In this document: positions 48,538 through 61,650 of the stretch, one piece after another
Layout: each line of letters starts with the position of its first letter
Numbering within the stretch: the stretch's first letter is position 1
Assembly (NCBI RefSeq): GCF_006739205.1
Contig: NZ_AP019720.1
Coordinates: 558,001 to 622,000 of the forward strand
DNA length: 64,000 nt
Origin: Streptococcus mutans
GTDB lineage: Bacteria > Bacillota > Bacilli > Lactobacillales > Streptococcaceae
Direction: 5' to 3'
The notes under the pieces: generated by a model
What the model was told of the DNA's origin: nothing
The model's input: only the letters and a program-made list of their open reading frames with translations
Databases searched by the model: none
Translations under genes and position numbers: made by a program

Positions 48538-49257
48538 TTGGAAAAAACAATAAATCCAACGGTTAAATTCTTAGGTATTGAGTTTGACTTAACCATCTTG
48601 ATGATGTCTCTCTTAGTTGTTCTTATTGCATTCTTATTTGTCTTTTGGACAAGCCGCCATCTGAAAATAAAGCCTACGGGCAGACAAAATGTTTTAGAAT
48701 GGATCTATGATTTTGTCCTTGGAATTATCAAGCCTAATTTAGGTTCTTATACTAAAAATTACAGCCTATTTGCTTTTTGTCTCTTCCTTTTTGTTTTTGT
48801 TGCTAACAATATTGGTTTATTAACAAAGATTCAAGTTAAAGATTATAATTTATGGACTTCCCCAACAGCAAATTTTGCAGTTGATTTTGGTCTTTCTTTA
48901 ATGGTGGCGGTAATCTGTCACTTTGAAGGTATTCGTAAGCATGGCTTGAAAACATACTTAAAGGATTATTTAGAACCGACAGCAGCTATGTTGCCTATGA
49001 ATCTCTTAGAAGAACTAACGAATATTATTTCACTGTCTCTTCGTTTATATGGTAATATTTATGCTGGTGAAGTTGTTATGGCGCTTTTGGTACAGTTTGC
49101 TGATTTTAGCCCGTATGCGACACCAATAGCCTTTCTGCTTAACATGGCTTGGATTGGATTTTCTATTTTCATCTCAGGAATACAAGCCTATGTCTTTGTT
49201 CTTTTAACGACGACTTATATTGGTAAAAAGGTCAATATTGATACTAAAGGCAATTAA
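48538..49257 (+). CDS. atpB: F-ATPase subunit a
   Basis: 239 residues from a TTG start with AAAAGGGGGAA 8-9 nt upstream. Five or six membrane helices; the essential arginine lies in [16 protein letters not shown]. Forms the half-channels that carry protons to the c-ring. The TTG start may limit synthesis relative to the c-subunit, which is needed in excess. Confidence 0.96.
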
Positions 49258-49274
49258 GAAAGGAGCAGTGATTT

Positions 49275-49772
49275 ATGTCAACACTTATTAATGGAACAAG
49301 TCTAGGCAATTTGCTTATCGTGACAGGATCTTTTATCCTTTTATTACTTCTGGTTAAGAAATTTGCTTGGTCTCAGCTGGCAGCTATTTTCAAAACACGA
49401 GAAGAAAAAATTGCAAAGGATATTGATGATGCTGAAAATTCACGTCAAAATGCTCAGGTTTTAGAGAATAAACGTCAAGTTGAGCTTAACCAAGCTAAGG
49501 ATGAAGCTGCCCAAATTATTGATAACGCTAAGGAAACTGGTAAAGCTCAAGAGTCTAAGATTATAACAGAAGCTCATGAGGAAGCCGGTCGTCTAAAAGA
49601 TAAGGCCAATCAAGATATTGCTACAAGCAAGGCAGAAGCCCTATCAAGCGTTAAGGCAGATGTGGCAGATCTTAGTGTTCTTTTAGCCGAAAAAATTATG
49701 GCAAAAAATCTTGATAAGACAGCTCAAGGTGACTTAATTGATAGCTACTTAGACAAATTAGGAGATGCCTAA
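49275..49772 (+). CDS. atpF: F-ATPase subunit b
   Basis: 165 residues: one N-terminal membrane helix (about 11-27) and a long charged coiled-coil (about 35-150) that forms the peripheral stalk dimer. GAAAGGAGCAG precedes the ATG. Its stop shares one base with the atpH ATG. Confidence 0.95.
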   Translation: MSTLINGTSLGNLLIVTGSFILLLLLVKKFAWSQLAAIFKTREEKIAKDIDDAENSRQNAQVLENKRQVELNQAKDEAAQIIDNAKETGKAQESKIITEAHEEAGRLKDKANQDIATSKAEALSSVKADVADLSVLLAEKIMAKNLDKTAQGDLIDSYLDKLGDA

Positions 49773-50308
49773 TGGATAAAAAAACGCAGGCTGTGACTGA
49801 GATCTATGCCAAGAGTCTTGTTGAAGTCGCTCTTGAAAGAGATTCAGTCCCTATTATCTATGATGAAGTTAGAGCAATTTTGAGTGTTCTTGATGATCAG
49901 CAAGTACAAGATTTTTTAGCAAGCAAGGCAATTGATCTGTCTGCTAAATCTGAAGTTGTAAGACTGTTTCAAGAGTCTTGTTCGAACTATATGAAACAGT
50001 TTCTTGAGATTATCTTACAAAATGAACGTCAGCAGCTTCTTTATCTTATAATGAAAGAAGTTTTGAAAGAGCTCAGTCTTAAGACACATATCTTTGATAT
50101 TGAGGTAACGACAGTTGTCGCTCTTTCAGATGATCAAAAAGAACGGTTGACAGCACTTGTTGAAAAGAAATTTGCCCTAACCAAACGAAATCTTATTGAA
50201 AAAATTGATGATGAAATCATTGGTGGTTTTATTATTAAAGCAAATAATAAGGTAATTGACACTAGTATTCGTAGCCAATTACAAGAATTAAAAATGAATT
50301 TGAAATAG
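49772..50308 (+). CDS. atpH: F-ATPase subunit delta
   Basis: 178 residues, N-terminal helical domain and a C-terminal domain with the family motif DEIIGGFIIKANNKVIDTSIRSQL. Connects the peripheral stalk to the alpha3beta3 head. TAATGG coupling with atpF. Confidence 0.95.
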   Translation: MDKKTQAVTEIYAKSLVEVALERDSVPIIYDEVRAILSVLDDQQVQDFLASKAIDLSAKSEVVRLFQESCSNYMKQFLEIILQNERQQLLYLIMKEVLKELSLKTHIFDIEVTTVVALSDDQKERLTALVEKKFALTKRNLIEKIDDEIIGGFIIKANNKVIDTSIRSQLQELKMNLK

Positions 50309-50320
50309 AAAGTGGTGTGA

Positions 50321-51829
<1,509 letters not shown>

Positions 51830-51847
51830 TAATGGGAGGGATCTAGT

Positions 51848-52726
51848 ATGACAGGCTCTCTTAGTGAAATCAAGGTAAGAATTACTTCAACACAAAAGAC
51901 AGGAAAAATTACCAGTGCCATGAAAATGGTGTCTTCTGCTAAATTGGTTAAATCTGAACAAGCTGCTAAAGATTTTCAAATCTATGCTTCAAAAATTCGT
52001 CAAATCACAACGGATCTTTTACATTCTGATTTGAGGAAGGGTTCCAGCAATCCGATGCTTATTTCACGTCCAATTAAGAAGACGGCTTATATTGTCATTA
52101 CTTCTGATAAAGGCTTGGTTGGTGCCTACAATTCAACCATCCTAAAGGCCGTTATGGATACCATTAAAGATTATCATCCAAAGGGTGATGATTACACCAT
52201 CATTTCTATTGGTGGAATGGGATCGGACTTTTTCAGAGCTCGTCATATTCCAGTAGCCTTTGAATTACGTGGGTTGGAAGATAATCCCAGTTTTGAAGAA
52301 GTTAACCGTATCATTTCCAAGTCTGTTGAAATGTACAAAAATGAGCTTTTTGATGAACTTTATGTCTGTTACAGCCATCATATTAATAGTTTAACCAGTC
52401 AGGTTCGTGTTGAAAAAATGCTTCCTATCTCTGATTTGGATGCAGATGAAGCTAGTGAAGATAATGTCGCTAACTTCGAATTAGAACCTAGTCGAGAAGC
52501 TATTTTGGAACAACTCTTACCTCAATATGCAGAAAGTTTGATTTATGGAGCGATTATTGATGCTAAAACAGCAGAGCATGCTGCAGGTATGACAGCTATG
52601 CAGACTGCAACAGATAATGCAGACAAGGTCATTGAAGATTTAACAAAACTATATAATCGTGTGCGTCAAGCTGCGATTACACAAGAAATTACAGAGATTG
52701 TTGCGGGTGCCAATGCCCTAGACTAA
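51848..52726 (+). CDS. atpG: F-ATPase subunit gamma
   Basis: 292 residues with GGGAGG before the ATG. N-terminal helix ([24 protein letters not shown]) and C-terminal helix ([32 protein letters not shown]) form the rotating coiled-coil shaft. Couples c-ring rotation to catalysis. Confidence 0.97.
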   Translation: MTGSLSEIKVRITSTQKTGKITSAMKMVSSAKLVKSEQAAKDFQIYASKIRQITTDLLHSDLRKGSSNPMLISRPIKKTAYIVITSDKGLVGAYNSTILKAVMDTIKDYHPKGDDYTIISIGGMGSDFFRARHIPVAFELRGLEDNPSFEEVNRIISKSVEMYKNELFDELYVCYSHHINSLTSQVRVEKMLPISDLDADEASEDNVANFELEPSREAILEQLLPQYAESLIYGAIIDAKTAEHAAGMTAMQTATDNADKVIEDLTKLYNRVRQAAITQEITEIVAGANALD

Positions 52727-52739
52727 TCTAATACTTTAA

Positions 52740-54158
<1,419 letters not shown>

Positions 54159-54171
54159 ATGAGGTGATCAA

Positions 54172-54588
54172 ATGGCAGAAATGACTGTACAAATTGTAAC
54201 GCCAGATGGTTTAAAATATGATCATCATGCCAAGTTCATTTTGGTCAAAACGCCAAATGGTGAATTGGGAGTTTTGGCTAATCACGAAAATTTAATTGCA
54301 CCCCTTGAAGTTCACGAGATGAAAATTAAACGTATTGATGATGACAGTCATGTTGATTGGGTTGCAGTTAATGGTGGCATTATTGAAATTAAAGACAATC
54401 TTGTGACTATTGTTGCGGATTCGGCTGAGCGTGAACGTGATATCGATCTTTCTCGGGCAGAACGTGCTAAAAAACGTGCTGAAAAAGCAATTGAAGAAGC
54501 TAAAGAGCAACATCGTATTGATGAAGTTCAACGTGCTCAGGTTGCTTTGCGGCGTGCTCTTAACCGTATAAATGTAGGATCTAAATAA
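54172..54588 (+). CDS. atpC: F-ATPase subunit epsilon
   Basis: 138 residues: N-terminal beta-sandwich ([33 protein letters not shown]) and C-terminal helices ([17 protein letters not shown]) that can extend to inhibit ATP hydrolysis. AGGTGATCAA precedes the ATG. Last gene of the operon. Confidence 0.96.
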   Translation: MAEMTVQIVTPDGLKYDHHAKFILVKTPNGELGVLANHENLIAPLEVHEMKIKRIDDDSHVDWVAVNGGIIEIKDNLVTIVADSAERERDIDLSRAERAKKRAEKAIEEAKEQHRIDEVQRAQVALRRALNRINVGSK

Positions 54589-54592
54589 GAAA

Positions 54593-54631
54593 CAAAAAGA
54601 GGCTGGCACAAAAAGTGCTCCAGCTTTTTTG
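54593..54631 (+). terminator. Terminator of the atp operon
   Basis: Stem AAAAAG..GCTGG/CCAGC..TTTTTT with CAC/GTG pairing nearer the loop and a small internal loop, then a T-tract. The remaining 54632-54844 interval shows no ORF; I see nothing in it beyond the promoter at its end. Confidence 0.85.
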
Positions 54632-54844
54632 TTGTACAGAGGTTTTAATTTAACACAATGGTTGATGGGAATTTTCGCATCTTAATTTTTAGGCTTAAAC
54701 CTTTAACTGTTTAGGAATCATTGAATCTTATCTATCCCATGAACGCCAGACAATGTCGATACCTATCCACTTTGCGAAAACTAAGCGACAAAATCGACAT
54801 CGCCATTTCATGACGCTCTATCGATTTTTATCCACTCTCTTTTT

Positions 54845-54853
54845 TGGTATAAT
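54845..54853 (+). promoter_or_regulatory. Extended -10 promoter, leaderless DUF1146 mRNA
   Basis: TGGTATAAT at 54845-54853 and ATG at 54860, again 7 nt apart with no Shine-Dalgarno. Confidence 0.7.
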
Positions 54854-54859
54854 AGACTT

Positions 54860-55093
54860 ATGGAAATTTTACGAAATAGTATCATGTTGATGAGTCATTT
54901 TATATTCATTGCTATTTTTTACAATCTTCTGATTAATTTATTTGATTGGGGAAAAATTGTTAAACGAGCTTCTGAGAATATAGGACGTCTTAAATTGTTT
55001 TTGTTGTTTATTAGCATTGTCATTGGTTATATGGTTAGTACCTTTATCTGGTCTGTCATTTCGTTAAGTCAAGATATCTTTTTTGCGATTTAA
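54860..55093 (+). CDS. DUF1146-family small membrane protein (YwzB-like)
   Basis: 77 residues with two membrane helices (about 8-28 and 47-70) and a connecting basic loop (KRASENIGRLKLF). Same position in Bacillus (ywzB, between the atp operon and murAA) supports the family. Function unknown. The transcript appears to begin at its ATG. Confidence 0.85.
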   Translation: MEILRNSIMLMSHFIFIAIFYNLLINLFDWGKIVKRASENIGRLKLFLLFISIVIGYMVSTFIWSVISLSQDIFFAI

Positions 55094-55117
55094 TTTATTC
55101 GAATAGTGTCTTTATTG

Positions 55118-55126
55118 TGGTATAAT
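55118..55126 (+). promoter_or_regulatory. Promoter of the second murA paralogue
   Basis: TGGTATAAT at 55118-55126; start near 55133 and a normal TTGGAGAA ribosome binding site 6 nt before a GTG start. Confidence 0.65.
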
Positions 55127-55158
55127 GCAAGAATAAAATATAATAATTGGAGAAATTC

Positions 55159-56430
55159 GTGGATAGAATAATTATTGAAGGCGGAAATACACAACTTAAA
55201 GGGGAAGTCGTTATTGAAGGGGCTAAAAATGCCGTTCTTCCGCTATTGGCAGCGGCTATTTTACCGACAGAAGGGCAAACGCTTCTGAAGAATGTACCTA
55301 TTTTGTCTGATGTTTTTACCATGAACAATGTTGTACGTGGTTTAAATGTTGCAGTCGATTTTGATGAAGAAAGGAACCAGATACTGGTAGATGCAACAGG
55401 TGATATTTTAGATGTGGCTCCTTATGAATATGTCAGTCAAATGCGAGCATCTATCGTTGTTTTGGGACCTATTTTAGCACGAAATGGTCATGCTAAGGTT
55501 TCTATGCCCGGAGGCTGTACAATTGGCAGTCGCCCCATTGATTTGCATTTAAAAGGTTTAGAAGCTATGGGAGCAAAGATTCAACAGACAGGTGGTGATA
55601 TTACAGCCACTGCCGATCGTTTAAAGGGTGCTAACATTTACATGGATTTTCCAAGTGTTGGCGCGACTCAGAATCTTATGATGGCTGCTACTTTAGCTGA
55701 TGGAACAACGATTATCGAAAATGCAGCACGTGAACCAGAAATCGTTGACTTGGCTAATCTTCTAAATAAGATGGGTGCCAGAGTCATTGGTGCAGGAACT
55801 GAAACCTTGACCATTATAGGTGTTGATAAAATGCACGGTACTGACCACAGTGTTGTTCAAGATCGTATTGAAGCAGGAACCTTCATGGTTGCAGCGGCTA
55901 TGACCAATGGAAATGTCTTGGTTAAGAATGCTGTGTGGGAACACAATCGTCCTCTTATTTCTAAATTAAGAGAAATGGGCGTCCAAGTCACTGAAGAAGA
56001 AAGAGGAATTCGAGTGATATCTGATGTGACCAAACTCAGACCTGTAACGGTTAAAACCATGCCCCATCCCGGTTTTCCAACGGATATGCAAGCGCAGTTT
56101 ACAGCACTGATGGCAGTCGTTAAGGGTGAATCAACAATGATCGAGACAGTTTTTGAGAATCGTTTTCAACATTTAGAAGAAATGCGGCGGATGGGGCTCA
56201 CTTCAGAAATTTTACGCGATACAGCCATGATTCATGGTGGCGAACAACTGCAAGGTGCCCAAGTTATGTCAACTGATTTGCGAGCTAGTGCTGCCCTTAT
56301 CTTAACAGGTATGGTGGCTGATGGTAAAACAACTGTTGGTAAGTTAAATCATTTAGATCGTGGTTACTATCAATTTCACGAAAAGCTGACTAAGCTTGGT
56401 GCAACAATTAGCCGTGTTAATGGAGAATAG
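55159..56430 (+). CDS. murA: UDP-N-acetylglucosamine 1-carboxyvinyltransferase, paralogue 2
   Basis: 423 residues from GTG 55159; an in-frame TTG at 55147 overlaps the ribosome binding site itself and is rejected. Catalytic Cys120 in [36 protein letters not shown] near the N-terminus, and FPTDMQAQF in the C-terminal domain. Same reaction as the paralogue at 8536. Its position next to DUF1146 matches the ancestral murAA location of Bacillus, so it is probably the principal enzyme. Confidence 0.96.
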   Translation: MDRIIIEGGNTQLKGEVVIEGAKNAVLPLLAAAILPTEGQTLLKNVPILSDVFTMNNVVRGLNVAVDFDEERNQILVDATGDILDVAPYEYVSQMRASIVVLGPILARNGHAKVSMPGGCTIGSRPIDLHLKGLEAMGAKIQQTGGDITATADRLKGANIYMDFPSVGATQNLMMAATLADGTTIIENAAREPEIVDLANLLNKMGARVIGAGTETLTIIGVDKMHGTDHSVVQDRIEAGTFMVAAAMTNGNVLVKNAVWEHNRPLISKLREMGVQVTEEERGIRVISDVTKLRPVTVKTMPHPGFPTDMQAQFTALMAVVKGESTMIETVFENRFQHLEEMRRMGLTSEILRDTAMIHGGEQLQGAQVMSTDLRASAALILTGMVADGKTTVGKLNHLDRGYYQFHEKLTKLGATISRVNGE

Positions 56431-56432
56431 GA

Positions 56433-56621
56433 ATGAATAGTGGTTGGAAATATGTTCGGAATCAATTAGCTTTTGTTGTCCTCATTGCTCTTTTATGTCT
56501 CATTTTTCTGGCAATCGGTCTAATGTTTGGTTATAGTTTTATTGGTGAAGGTAGAAATCCTTTATCTATCTTATCCTGGGATAAATGGCAGTCAATCATT
56601 GATAAATTTACTGGAAAGTAG
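56433..56621 (+). CDS. epuA: EpuA-family membrane protein
   Basis: 62 residues with one long hydrophobic helix (about 12-37) and a short C-terminal tail with [11 protein letters not shown]. Two bp after murA with TAGGAAT as weak site. Matches EpuA, encoded upstream of endA in pneumococcus. Databases sometimes label the family RNA polymerase beta subunit; nothing in the sequence supports that. A hairpin over the stop may terminate transcription. Confidence 0.82.
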   Translation: MNSGWKYVRNQLAFVVLIALLCLIFLAIGLMFGYSFIGEGRNPLSILSWDKWQSIIDKFTGK

Positions 56622-56639
56622 GATTAGCCTACTTTTTTA
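56615..56639 (+). terminator. Short terminator at the epuA stop
   Basis: Arms AAAGTAGG (56615-56622) and CCTACTTT (56628-56635) followed by T. A compact stem, likely partial, since endA begins 24 bp on and has no separate promoter I can see. Confidence 0.7.
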
Positions 56640-56662
56640 ATGGTATTTTTAGAGGAGTTTCT

Positions 56663-57544
56663 ATGACTAGAAAAACGAACAAGTCTCAGCGAAAACAGCA
56701 AAAATTATGCTTATCTCTCCTTGCTGCTTTGAGCGTATTTGTTTGTACTTATATTGCAACCAGTGATCATATTGCTGATAGTAACCCTATAAAGCAGGCT
56801 GCCCAATTATTGACAGGTAAAAACAAGGATATACTTTCAAATGGTTCAATGAGCCATCAAGCGACTCCCAGTCAAGAATTAGCCAATACTGTTATGACGG
56901 ATGCAGTAAAAAATGCCTTGGGTAGACAAATTGAATGGAGTGGTGCAGGTTCTTTCATTATTAATCATAATAAAACTGACCTTAACGCTGATGTTGCTAG
57001 CCAACCGTATGCTAGTAATCAGACCAAAATCGTTCAAGGACAGACAGTACCAACAGTAGCAAATGCTTTGTTAAGTAAGGCTACTCGTCAGTACCGAAAC
57101 CGCCAAGAGACAGGAAATGGCAGGACAAATTGGCAGCCAGCAGGCTGGCATCAGCTTTATGATTTGCCGGGTGACTATGATCACGCGGTTGATCGTGGAC
57201 ACTTATTGGCTTATGCTTTGGTTGGTGGTTTGAAACGATTTGATGCTTCAACGAGTAATCCTCAAAATGTAGCAACACAAGCAGCTTGGGCTAATGAAGC
57301 CAATAGTTCAAACTCAAGGGGACAAAATTATTATGAAACACTGATTAGAAAAGCTTTGGATAGTCATAAGCGTGTTCGTTATCGTGTGACTCTTATCTAT
57401 GATGACAACAATGATATCTTAGCCAGTGGCAGTCATCTAGAAGCCAAATCATCAGATGGCAGTCTAGAGTTCAATGTCTTTATTCCTAATGTTCAAAGCG
57501 GTTTGACCTTTGATTATGCAACAGGACAAGTTAAGGCAAATTAA
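56663..57544 (+). CDS. endA: DNA-entry/DNA-RNA non-specific nuclease
   Basis: 293 residues. An uncleaved N-terminal anchor (about 14-33, [19 protein letters not shown]) places the nuclease outside the membrane. The beta-beta-alpha-Me motif is DRGH at 177-180 (His180 general base), followed by NPQNVATQ and [10 protein letters not shown]. The family member in pneumococcus degrades one strand during DNA uptake and attacks neutrophil nets; here the function may be uptake, nutrition or net escape. TTAGAGGAG precedes the ATG. Confidence 0.94.
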   Translation: MTRKTNKSQRKQQKLCLSLLAALSVFVCTYIATSDHIADSNPIKQAAQLLTGKNKDILSNGSMSHQATPSQELANTVMTDAVKNALGRQIEWSGAGSFIINHNKTDLNADVASQPYASNQTKIVQGQTVPTVANALLSKATRQYRNRQETGNGRTNWQPAGWHQLYDLPGDYDHAVDRGHLLAYALVGGLKRFDASTSNPQNVATQAAWANEANSSNSRGQNYYETLIRKALDSHKRVRYRVTLIYDDNNDILASGSHLEAKSSDGSLEFNVFIPNVQSGLTFDYATGQVKAN

Positions 57545-57571
57545 TGTTGCTGTACTTTTAAAAATAAAAGT

Positions 57572-57613
57572 AAAAAAATCAGTCTGGAATTTTGATATCC
57601 AGACTGATTTTTT
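57572..57613. terminator. Bidirectional terminator between endA and glnP
   Basis: Arms AAAAAAATCAGTCTGG and CCAGACTGATTTTTT with an 11-nt loop; A/T-rich on both outer sides. It ends endA on the plus strand and the glnQHMP transcript on the minus strand, touching the glnP stop. Confidence 0.93.
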
Positions 57614-58262
57614 AGTCCGTTGCTTGTTCCCACTTTTTAGCAAGACGGCGAGAAAAACTTGAAATGATAAAGTTAATGATAAAATAAGTTACTGCAACAA
57701 TCCCATAAAGAGCAAAGACTTGATCAGCTTCAAAATATTTTCCCATCAAAATTTGACTTTTTCCGAATAATTCTTGAAGGGCAATAACAGAATAAAGAAA
57801 AGAAGTATCTTTAATAACAGTTACAAATTGGGAAATGATAGCTGGCAGCATTTTTCTGATAGCCTGAGGGAAAATGATATAAATAAAAATCTGAGAATTG
57901 GTTAATCCTTGAGCAAGTCCTGCCTCAGTTTGTCCATTATCAATAGCATTTAATCCGCCTCGGATAATTTCTGCTAGAGCTGCAGAGGTAAAAACAGTGA
58001 AAGCAGTAATCCCAGCAGGAGTGGATTTCATTTGAAAGACAAGAAAGACAATGAAAATCCATAAAAGATTAGGAACATTTCTGACGAACTCAATATAAAT
58101 ACTAGCAATCCATCTTAGCGGTTTATTTTTACCATTGCGCATAACAGCTAGAATCGTTCCTAAAATGGTAGATAGTACAATGGAAATAAAAGAGATATAA
58201 AGTGTTAGCCACAAACCTTGAAGTAAAAAATTGAAATTTGTGGGTGTTAATAATGCTTTCAT
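57612..58262 (-). CDS. glnP: Polar amino acid ABC transporter permease, GlnP type
   Basis: 216 residues, five membrane helices, with the His/Glu/Gln permease signature LAQGLTNSQIFIYIIFPQAIRKMLP in the cytosolic coupling loop. Last gene of the Q-H-M-P order, 14 bp after glnM. The order matches the S. mutans glnQHMP glutamate importer described in connection with acid tolerance; gene names follow that. Confidence 0.9.
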   Translation of the reverse strand: MKALLTPTNFNFLLQGLWLTLYISFISIVLSTILGTILAVMRNGKNKPLRWIASIYIEFVRNVPNLLWIFIVFLVFQMKSTPAGITAFTVFTSAALAEIIRGGLNAIDNGQTEAGLAQGLTNSQIFIYIIFPQAIRKMLPAIISQFVTVIKDTSFLYSVIALQELFGKSQILMGKYFEADQVFALYGIVAVTYFIINFIISSFSRRLAKKWEQATD

Positions 58263-58276
58263 TAGTCAGCCTCCCT

Positions 58277-58981
58277 TTATAAATGATAAGCTTCTTTGTT
58301 AGCTTCTTCTTTACGTCGAGCCCAAGTTGCAAGAGGAAAACACATGATGAAGTAAAGGAAGGCGGCACCAGCAAAAGCAGGGATGTAATTAGTTGTTTCG
58401 TAGGCCCAAGCTTTGGCCGTAAACATGATATCCGCGCCTGAAATAATAGCAACTGTTGATGTGTTTTTTATCAAGTTAACCACTTGGTTTGTCATTGGTG
58501 GCAAGATAGTTCTGATGGCCTGCGGCAAGATAATTAGACTCATGGTCTCTTGATAGGTAAATCCTTGAGAAAGAGCTGCTTCGGTTTGTCCTCTAGGCAC
58601 AGCTTCAATACCAGAGCGAATGACTTCTGCAATGTAAGCACCGTGGTAAATACCAACACAAAGTACTGCAGTAAAGAAGGCTGAGATCATAACAGCACCG
58701 TTTGTCATAATAGCTAACCCGTAATAAACAAAGACGAATTGTACCAATAATGGTGTATTTTGAAAAATCTCAACATAAACACGGGCTATTCCTTTGAGAA
58801 GCCTAGTTTTAGAGGAACTCATGGCGCCAAAAATGACACCAAGAATTAAAGAAAGCAGTAAAGCGAAGACGGACATTTCAAGTGTATAAAAGAAGCCTTT
58901 TAAAAATTGATTGAAATTGGCAAAGAATGCAGACCAGCGGCTCAGAGCAAAAGGGCCGGAAGTAGCAGTAAATAGTAGCAT
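58277..58981 (-). CDS. glnM: Polar amino acid ABC transporter permease, GlnM type
   Basis: 234 residues from the ATG after AAAGGAGATATT; an in-frame ATG 6 codons earlier sits before that site. Permease loop LSQGFTYQETMSLIILPQAIRTILPPMTNQ, five helices. Pairs with GlnP as a heterodimeric channel. Confidence 0.9.
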   Translation of the reverse strand: MLLFTATSGPFALSRWSAFFANFNQFLKGFFYTLEMSVFALLLSLILGVIFGAMSSSKTRLLKGIARVYVEIFQNTPLLVQFVFVYYGLAIMTNGAVMISAFFTAVLCVGIYHGAYIAEVIRSGIEAVPRGQTEAALSQGFTYQETMSLIILPQAIRTILPPMTNQVVNLIKNTSTVAIISGADIMFTAKAWAYETTNYIPAFAGAAFLYFIMCFPLATWARRKEEANKEAYHL

Positions 58982-58998
58982 AATATCTCCTTTACTCA

Positions 58999-59811
58999 TT
59001 ATTTATCTGGTTTGGCTGATTCAAGATTATGTTTATTATAAATGCTTTCAAGACTTTTATCAGCAGTCCATTTTTTTAATAAATAATTAACATATTTTGT
59101 TAAGCCAGTATTTGATTTTTTAGTGGCAATACCATATTCTTGCGTATTAAAGCCAGATTTTAGCAATTTAGATTGCTTGCTGACATAGCCAGTGAGGATG
59201 GACTTATCAACAGAAAAAGCGTCAATGCGTTTAGAATAGAGAGAAATAGCAAGTTCAGGGAAACTTCCCAATTGAACATAGTTAAATTTTAAGTGGTGTT
59301 TTTTAGCATAAGCTTCAAGATTAACCTTAGTTGTTGCCCCTTGAGAAACACCAATAGTAAGTCCGTCTAGATCAGAAATTTTTGAGATCTTGCTTGATTG
59401 ACGAACCAAAAAACCAATTTGGTCATAATAATAAGGTTTAGAAATACTGTAAGAAGCTTGACGTTCTGGAGTAATGGTATAGGTAGCAATAACTAGGTCA
59501 ACTTGGCCGTTGTCCATAAGAGGTTCACGAGTTTGAGTCGTAACGGGAACAAGTTCAAGTTTTACCCCAATAGATTTGGCGATTTTACGAGCAATATCAA
59601 TTTCCATTCCCTCGTATTTACCCGTCTCAGCATTGTAATAACCGAAATTAGGAACATCTTGCTTGACACCGACCTTAAGCACTCCAGCCCTTTTAATTTT
59701 TTTAACTTGTGGAGAGGTTACATTATCAGCGTTTACTTTGGATAACCCTGAAAGGCTTGTTGCAATCATAATCAGAGCAGCCAAACTGATGAGAAATTTT
59801 TTGATGTTCAT
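58999..59811 (-). CDS. glnH: Amino acid ABC transporter substrate-binding protein
   Basis: 270 residues with an N-terminal hydrophobic signal (about 5-22, [18 protein letters not shown]). No Cys in a lipobox is visible, so it may be secreted or held by an uncleaved signal rather than lipid-anchored. Family 3 binding fold: [31 protein letters not shown], then [19 protein letters not shown]. The ligand is a polar amino acid, probably glutamate or glutamine. The start lies 4 bp inside glnQ. Confidence 0.9.
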   Translation of the reverse strand: MNIKKFLISLAALIMIATSLSGLSKVNADNVTSPQVKKIKRAGVLKVGVKQDVPNFGYYNAETGKYEGMEIDIARKIAKSIGVKLELVPVTTQTREPLMDNGQVDLVIATYTITPERQASYSISKPYYYDQIGFLVRQSSKISKISDLDGLTIGVSQGATTKVNLEAYAKKHHLKFNYVQLGSFPELAISLYSKRIDAFSVDKSILTGYVSKQSKLLKSGFNTQEYGIATKKSNTGLTKYVNYLLKKWTADKSLESIYNKHNLESAKPDK

Positions 59812-60590
59812 TCGCTTTCTCCTTTTTGGTTGATATTCACTTTTTCACTGGTATGATTGATAATTTTGCTTAAGAACTGTTGAGCTCGTGGATCTTTTGG
59901 ATGTTTAAAGAAACCATCAACATCAGTTGTATCTTCTAGAATTTCTCCATCAGCCATAAAAATGATACGATCGGCAACTTCACGTGCAAATCCCATTTCG
60001 TGAGTGACGACGACCATGTTCATGCCTTCTAAGGCTAAATTTTTCATAACGGCTAAAACATCCCCAATGGTTTCAGGATCCAGTGCAGAAGTTGGCTCAT
60101 CAAAAAGCAGTAACTTAGGATTCATAGCTAGTCCGCGTGCAATAGCGATACGCTGTTTTTGTCCGCCAGATAGCATACCCGGATAGGAATCTTTGCGATC
60201 CCACATGTTAACATAAGTGAGATATTTTTCAGCAATAGCATCGGCCTTTTTCTTATCCATTCCTAAAACTTTAATTGGGGCTAATGTCACGTTTTCTAGC
60301 ACTGTTTTGTGAGGGTAGAGATTAAAATGTTGGAAAACCATACCAACTTCTTTTCGAAGTGTGACTAGGTCCTTAGTTGAAGCATTGGTAACTTCATGAC
60401 CGTTAACAATGAGTTCACCAGAGTCAATGGATTCCAGAGCATTCATTGTGCGAATAAGTGTGGACTTCCCAGATCCTGAAGGACCAAGTAAAACAACAAC
60501 CTGTCCTTTTTCAATTTCTAGATTTATATTACGAAGTGCATGGTAGTCCCCATAGTATTTTTCCACATTTTTAAAGGTAATGAGTGCCAT
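59808..60590 (-). CDS. glnQ: Amino acid ABC transporter ATPase, GlnQ type
   Basis: 260 residues from the ATG 7 nt after AAGGAG; an in-frame ATG 7 codons earlier precedes that site. Walker [10 protein letters not shown], signature [16 protein letters not shown], Walker [15 protein letters not shown], switch [16 protein letters not shown] short basic/acidic extension follows the usual C-terminus. First gene of glnQHMP. Confidence 0.93.
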   Translation of the reverse strand: MALITFKNVEKYYGDYHALRNINLEIEKGQVVVLLGPSGSGKSTLIRTMNALESIDSGELIVNGHEVTNASTKDLVTLRKEVGMVFQHFNLYPHKTVLENVTLAPIKVLGMDKKKADAIAEKYLTYVNMWDRKDSYPGMLSGGQKQRIAIARGLAMNPKLLLFDEPTSALDPETIGDVLAVMKNLALEGMNMVVVTHEMGFAREVADRIIFMADGEILEDTTDVDGFFKHPKDPRAQQFLSKIINHTSEKVNINQKGESE

Positions 60591-60646
60591 AGTCTTCTCC
60601 TTATTTGACATAAATTTATTGTTAGCTTTTCTAACATTATATTGTT

Positions 60647-60675
60647 ATACTATCATACCTTTTCTAAGATGTCAA
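60647..60675 (-). promoter_or_regulatory. glnQHMP promoter
   Basis: Minus strand: -35 TTGACA (60675-60670), 17-bp spacer, -10 TAGTAT (60652-60647). A second possible -10 (TATAAT, 60641-60636) lies just downstream. Divergent from vicR with about 60 bp between promoters. Confidence 0.7.
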
Positions 60676-60734
60676 ATATTATCAGAAAATTCAGTAAGAT
60701 AACTTTCTCTAATAGTTTGAAATAAACTTGTTGG

Positions 60735-60763
60735 TTTTCATTTGCCATTGATTTTGATATAAT
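60735..60763 (+). promoter_or_regulatory. vicRKX promoter (extended -10)
   Basis: -35 TTTTCA (60735-60740), 17-bp spacer, extended -10 TGATATAAT ending at 60763. Start near 60770, leaving an unusually long leader of about 170 nt before vicR. Confidence 0.65.
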
Positions 60764-60772
60764 CGTAGAGGG

Positions 60773-60800
60773 TTACTTTAAGCAGTAAAGCTTTAAGTAA
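60773..60800 (+). repeat. Inverted repeat at the 5' end of the vic leader
   Basis: Arms TTACTTTAAGC (60773-60783) and GCTTTAAGTAA (60790-60800), a single mismatch, 6-nt loop. It would form the first hairpin of the vicR mRNA. No protein or RNA family is recognised in the 60801-60942 remainder. Confidence 0.6.
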
Positions 60801-60942
60801 ATAAAAATGGTTCTAACATAAAGTTTACTCTAAGTGGGCTTGATATAAAAATCAGATAAAAATTAATAAAATAGCATGATTTTTAATCTTTCTTACTTAT
60901 TTCATAAACTTCTATTTTAAGACCATAAGCGAGGTATTCATA

Positions 60943-61650
60943 ATGAAGAAAATTCTAATCGTTGACGATGAAAAACCAATTTCTGATATCATCAAGTTTA
61001 ACTTGGCTAAGGAAGGTTATGACACGATTACAGCCTTTGATGGGCGTGAAGCATTAAGTAAATATGAAGAAGAAAATCCTGACTTGATTATATTGGACTT
61101 AATGTTACCAGAACTAGACGGTCTTGAAGTGGCTAAGGAAGTTAGAAAAAACAGCCATGTTCCAATTATTATGTTATCAGCTAAAGACAGTGAGTTTGAT
61201 AAGGTTATTGGTCTTGAAATTGGTGCTGATGATTATGTGACTAAACCTTTTTCTAATCGTGAATTACTGGCGCGTGTAAAAGCGCATCTTCGCCGTACTG
61301 AAAATATTGAATCCGCAGTGGCTGAGGAAAATGCTTCAGGTATACCTGAAATTATTATTGGGGACTTGCAAATCTTACCAGATGCTTTTGTTGCTAAAAA
61401 ACGTGGAACAGAGGTAGAGTTAACTCACCGTGAGTTTGAGTTGTTGCATCACTTAGCGACACACACAGGTCAGGTGATGACGCGTGAACATTTACTTGAA
61501 ACGGTTTGGGGCTATGATTATTTTGGAGATGTCCGTACTGTTGATGTTACTGTTCGTCGTCTGCGTGAAAAAATTGAAGATACACCTAGTCGTCCAGAGT
61601 ACATTTTGACGCGACGCGGTGTTGGTTATTACATGAAATCATATGACTAA
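60943..61650 (+). CDS. vicR: Response regulator VicR (WalR/YycF)
   Basis: 235 residues. Receiver with Asp52 in [12 protein letters not shown] and Lys in YVTKPFS, then an OmpR-type winged helix ([29 protein letters not shown] ... [29 protein letters not shown]). The essential cell-wall and biofilm regulator of low-GC Gram-positives; in S. mutans it controls glucan-synthesis and wall genes. Overlaps vicK by 8 bp. Confidence 0.97.
   Translation: MKKILIVDDEKPISDIIKFNLAKEGYDTITAFDGREALSKYEEENPDLIILDLMLPELDGLEVAKEVRKNSHVPIIMLSAKDSEFDKVIGLEIGADDYVTKPFSNRELLARVKAHLRRTENIESAVAEENASGIPEIIIGDLQILPDAFVAKKRGTEVELTHREFELLHHLATHTGQVMTREHLLETVWGYDYFGDVRTVDVTVRRLREKIEDTPSRPEYILTRRGVGYYMKSYD

Noticed and set aside
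55147..55158. TTG start for murA
   Set aside because: The TTG is part of the ribosome binding site of the GTG at 55159, which gives the usual 423-residue protein.
56433..56621. RNA polymerase beta subunit label for the 62-residue protein
   Set aside because: A single membrane helix without any polymerase motif; position before endA fits EpuA.
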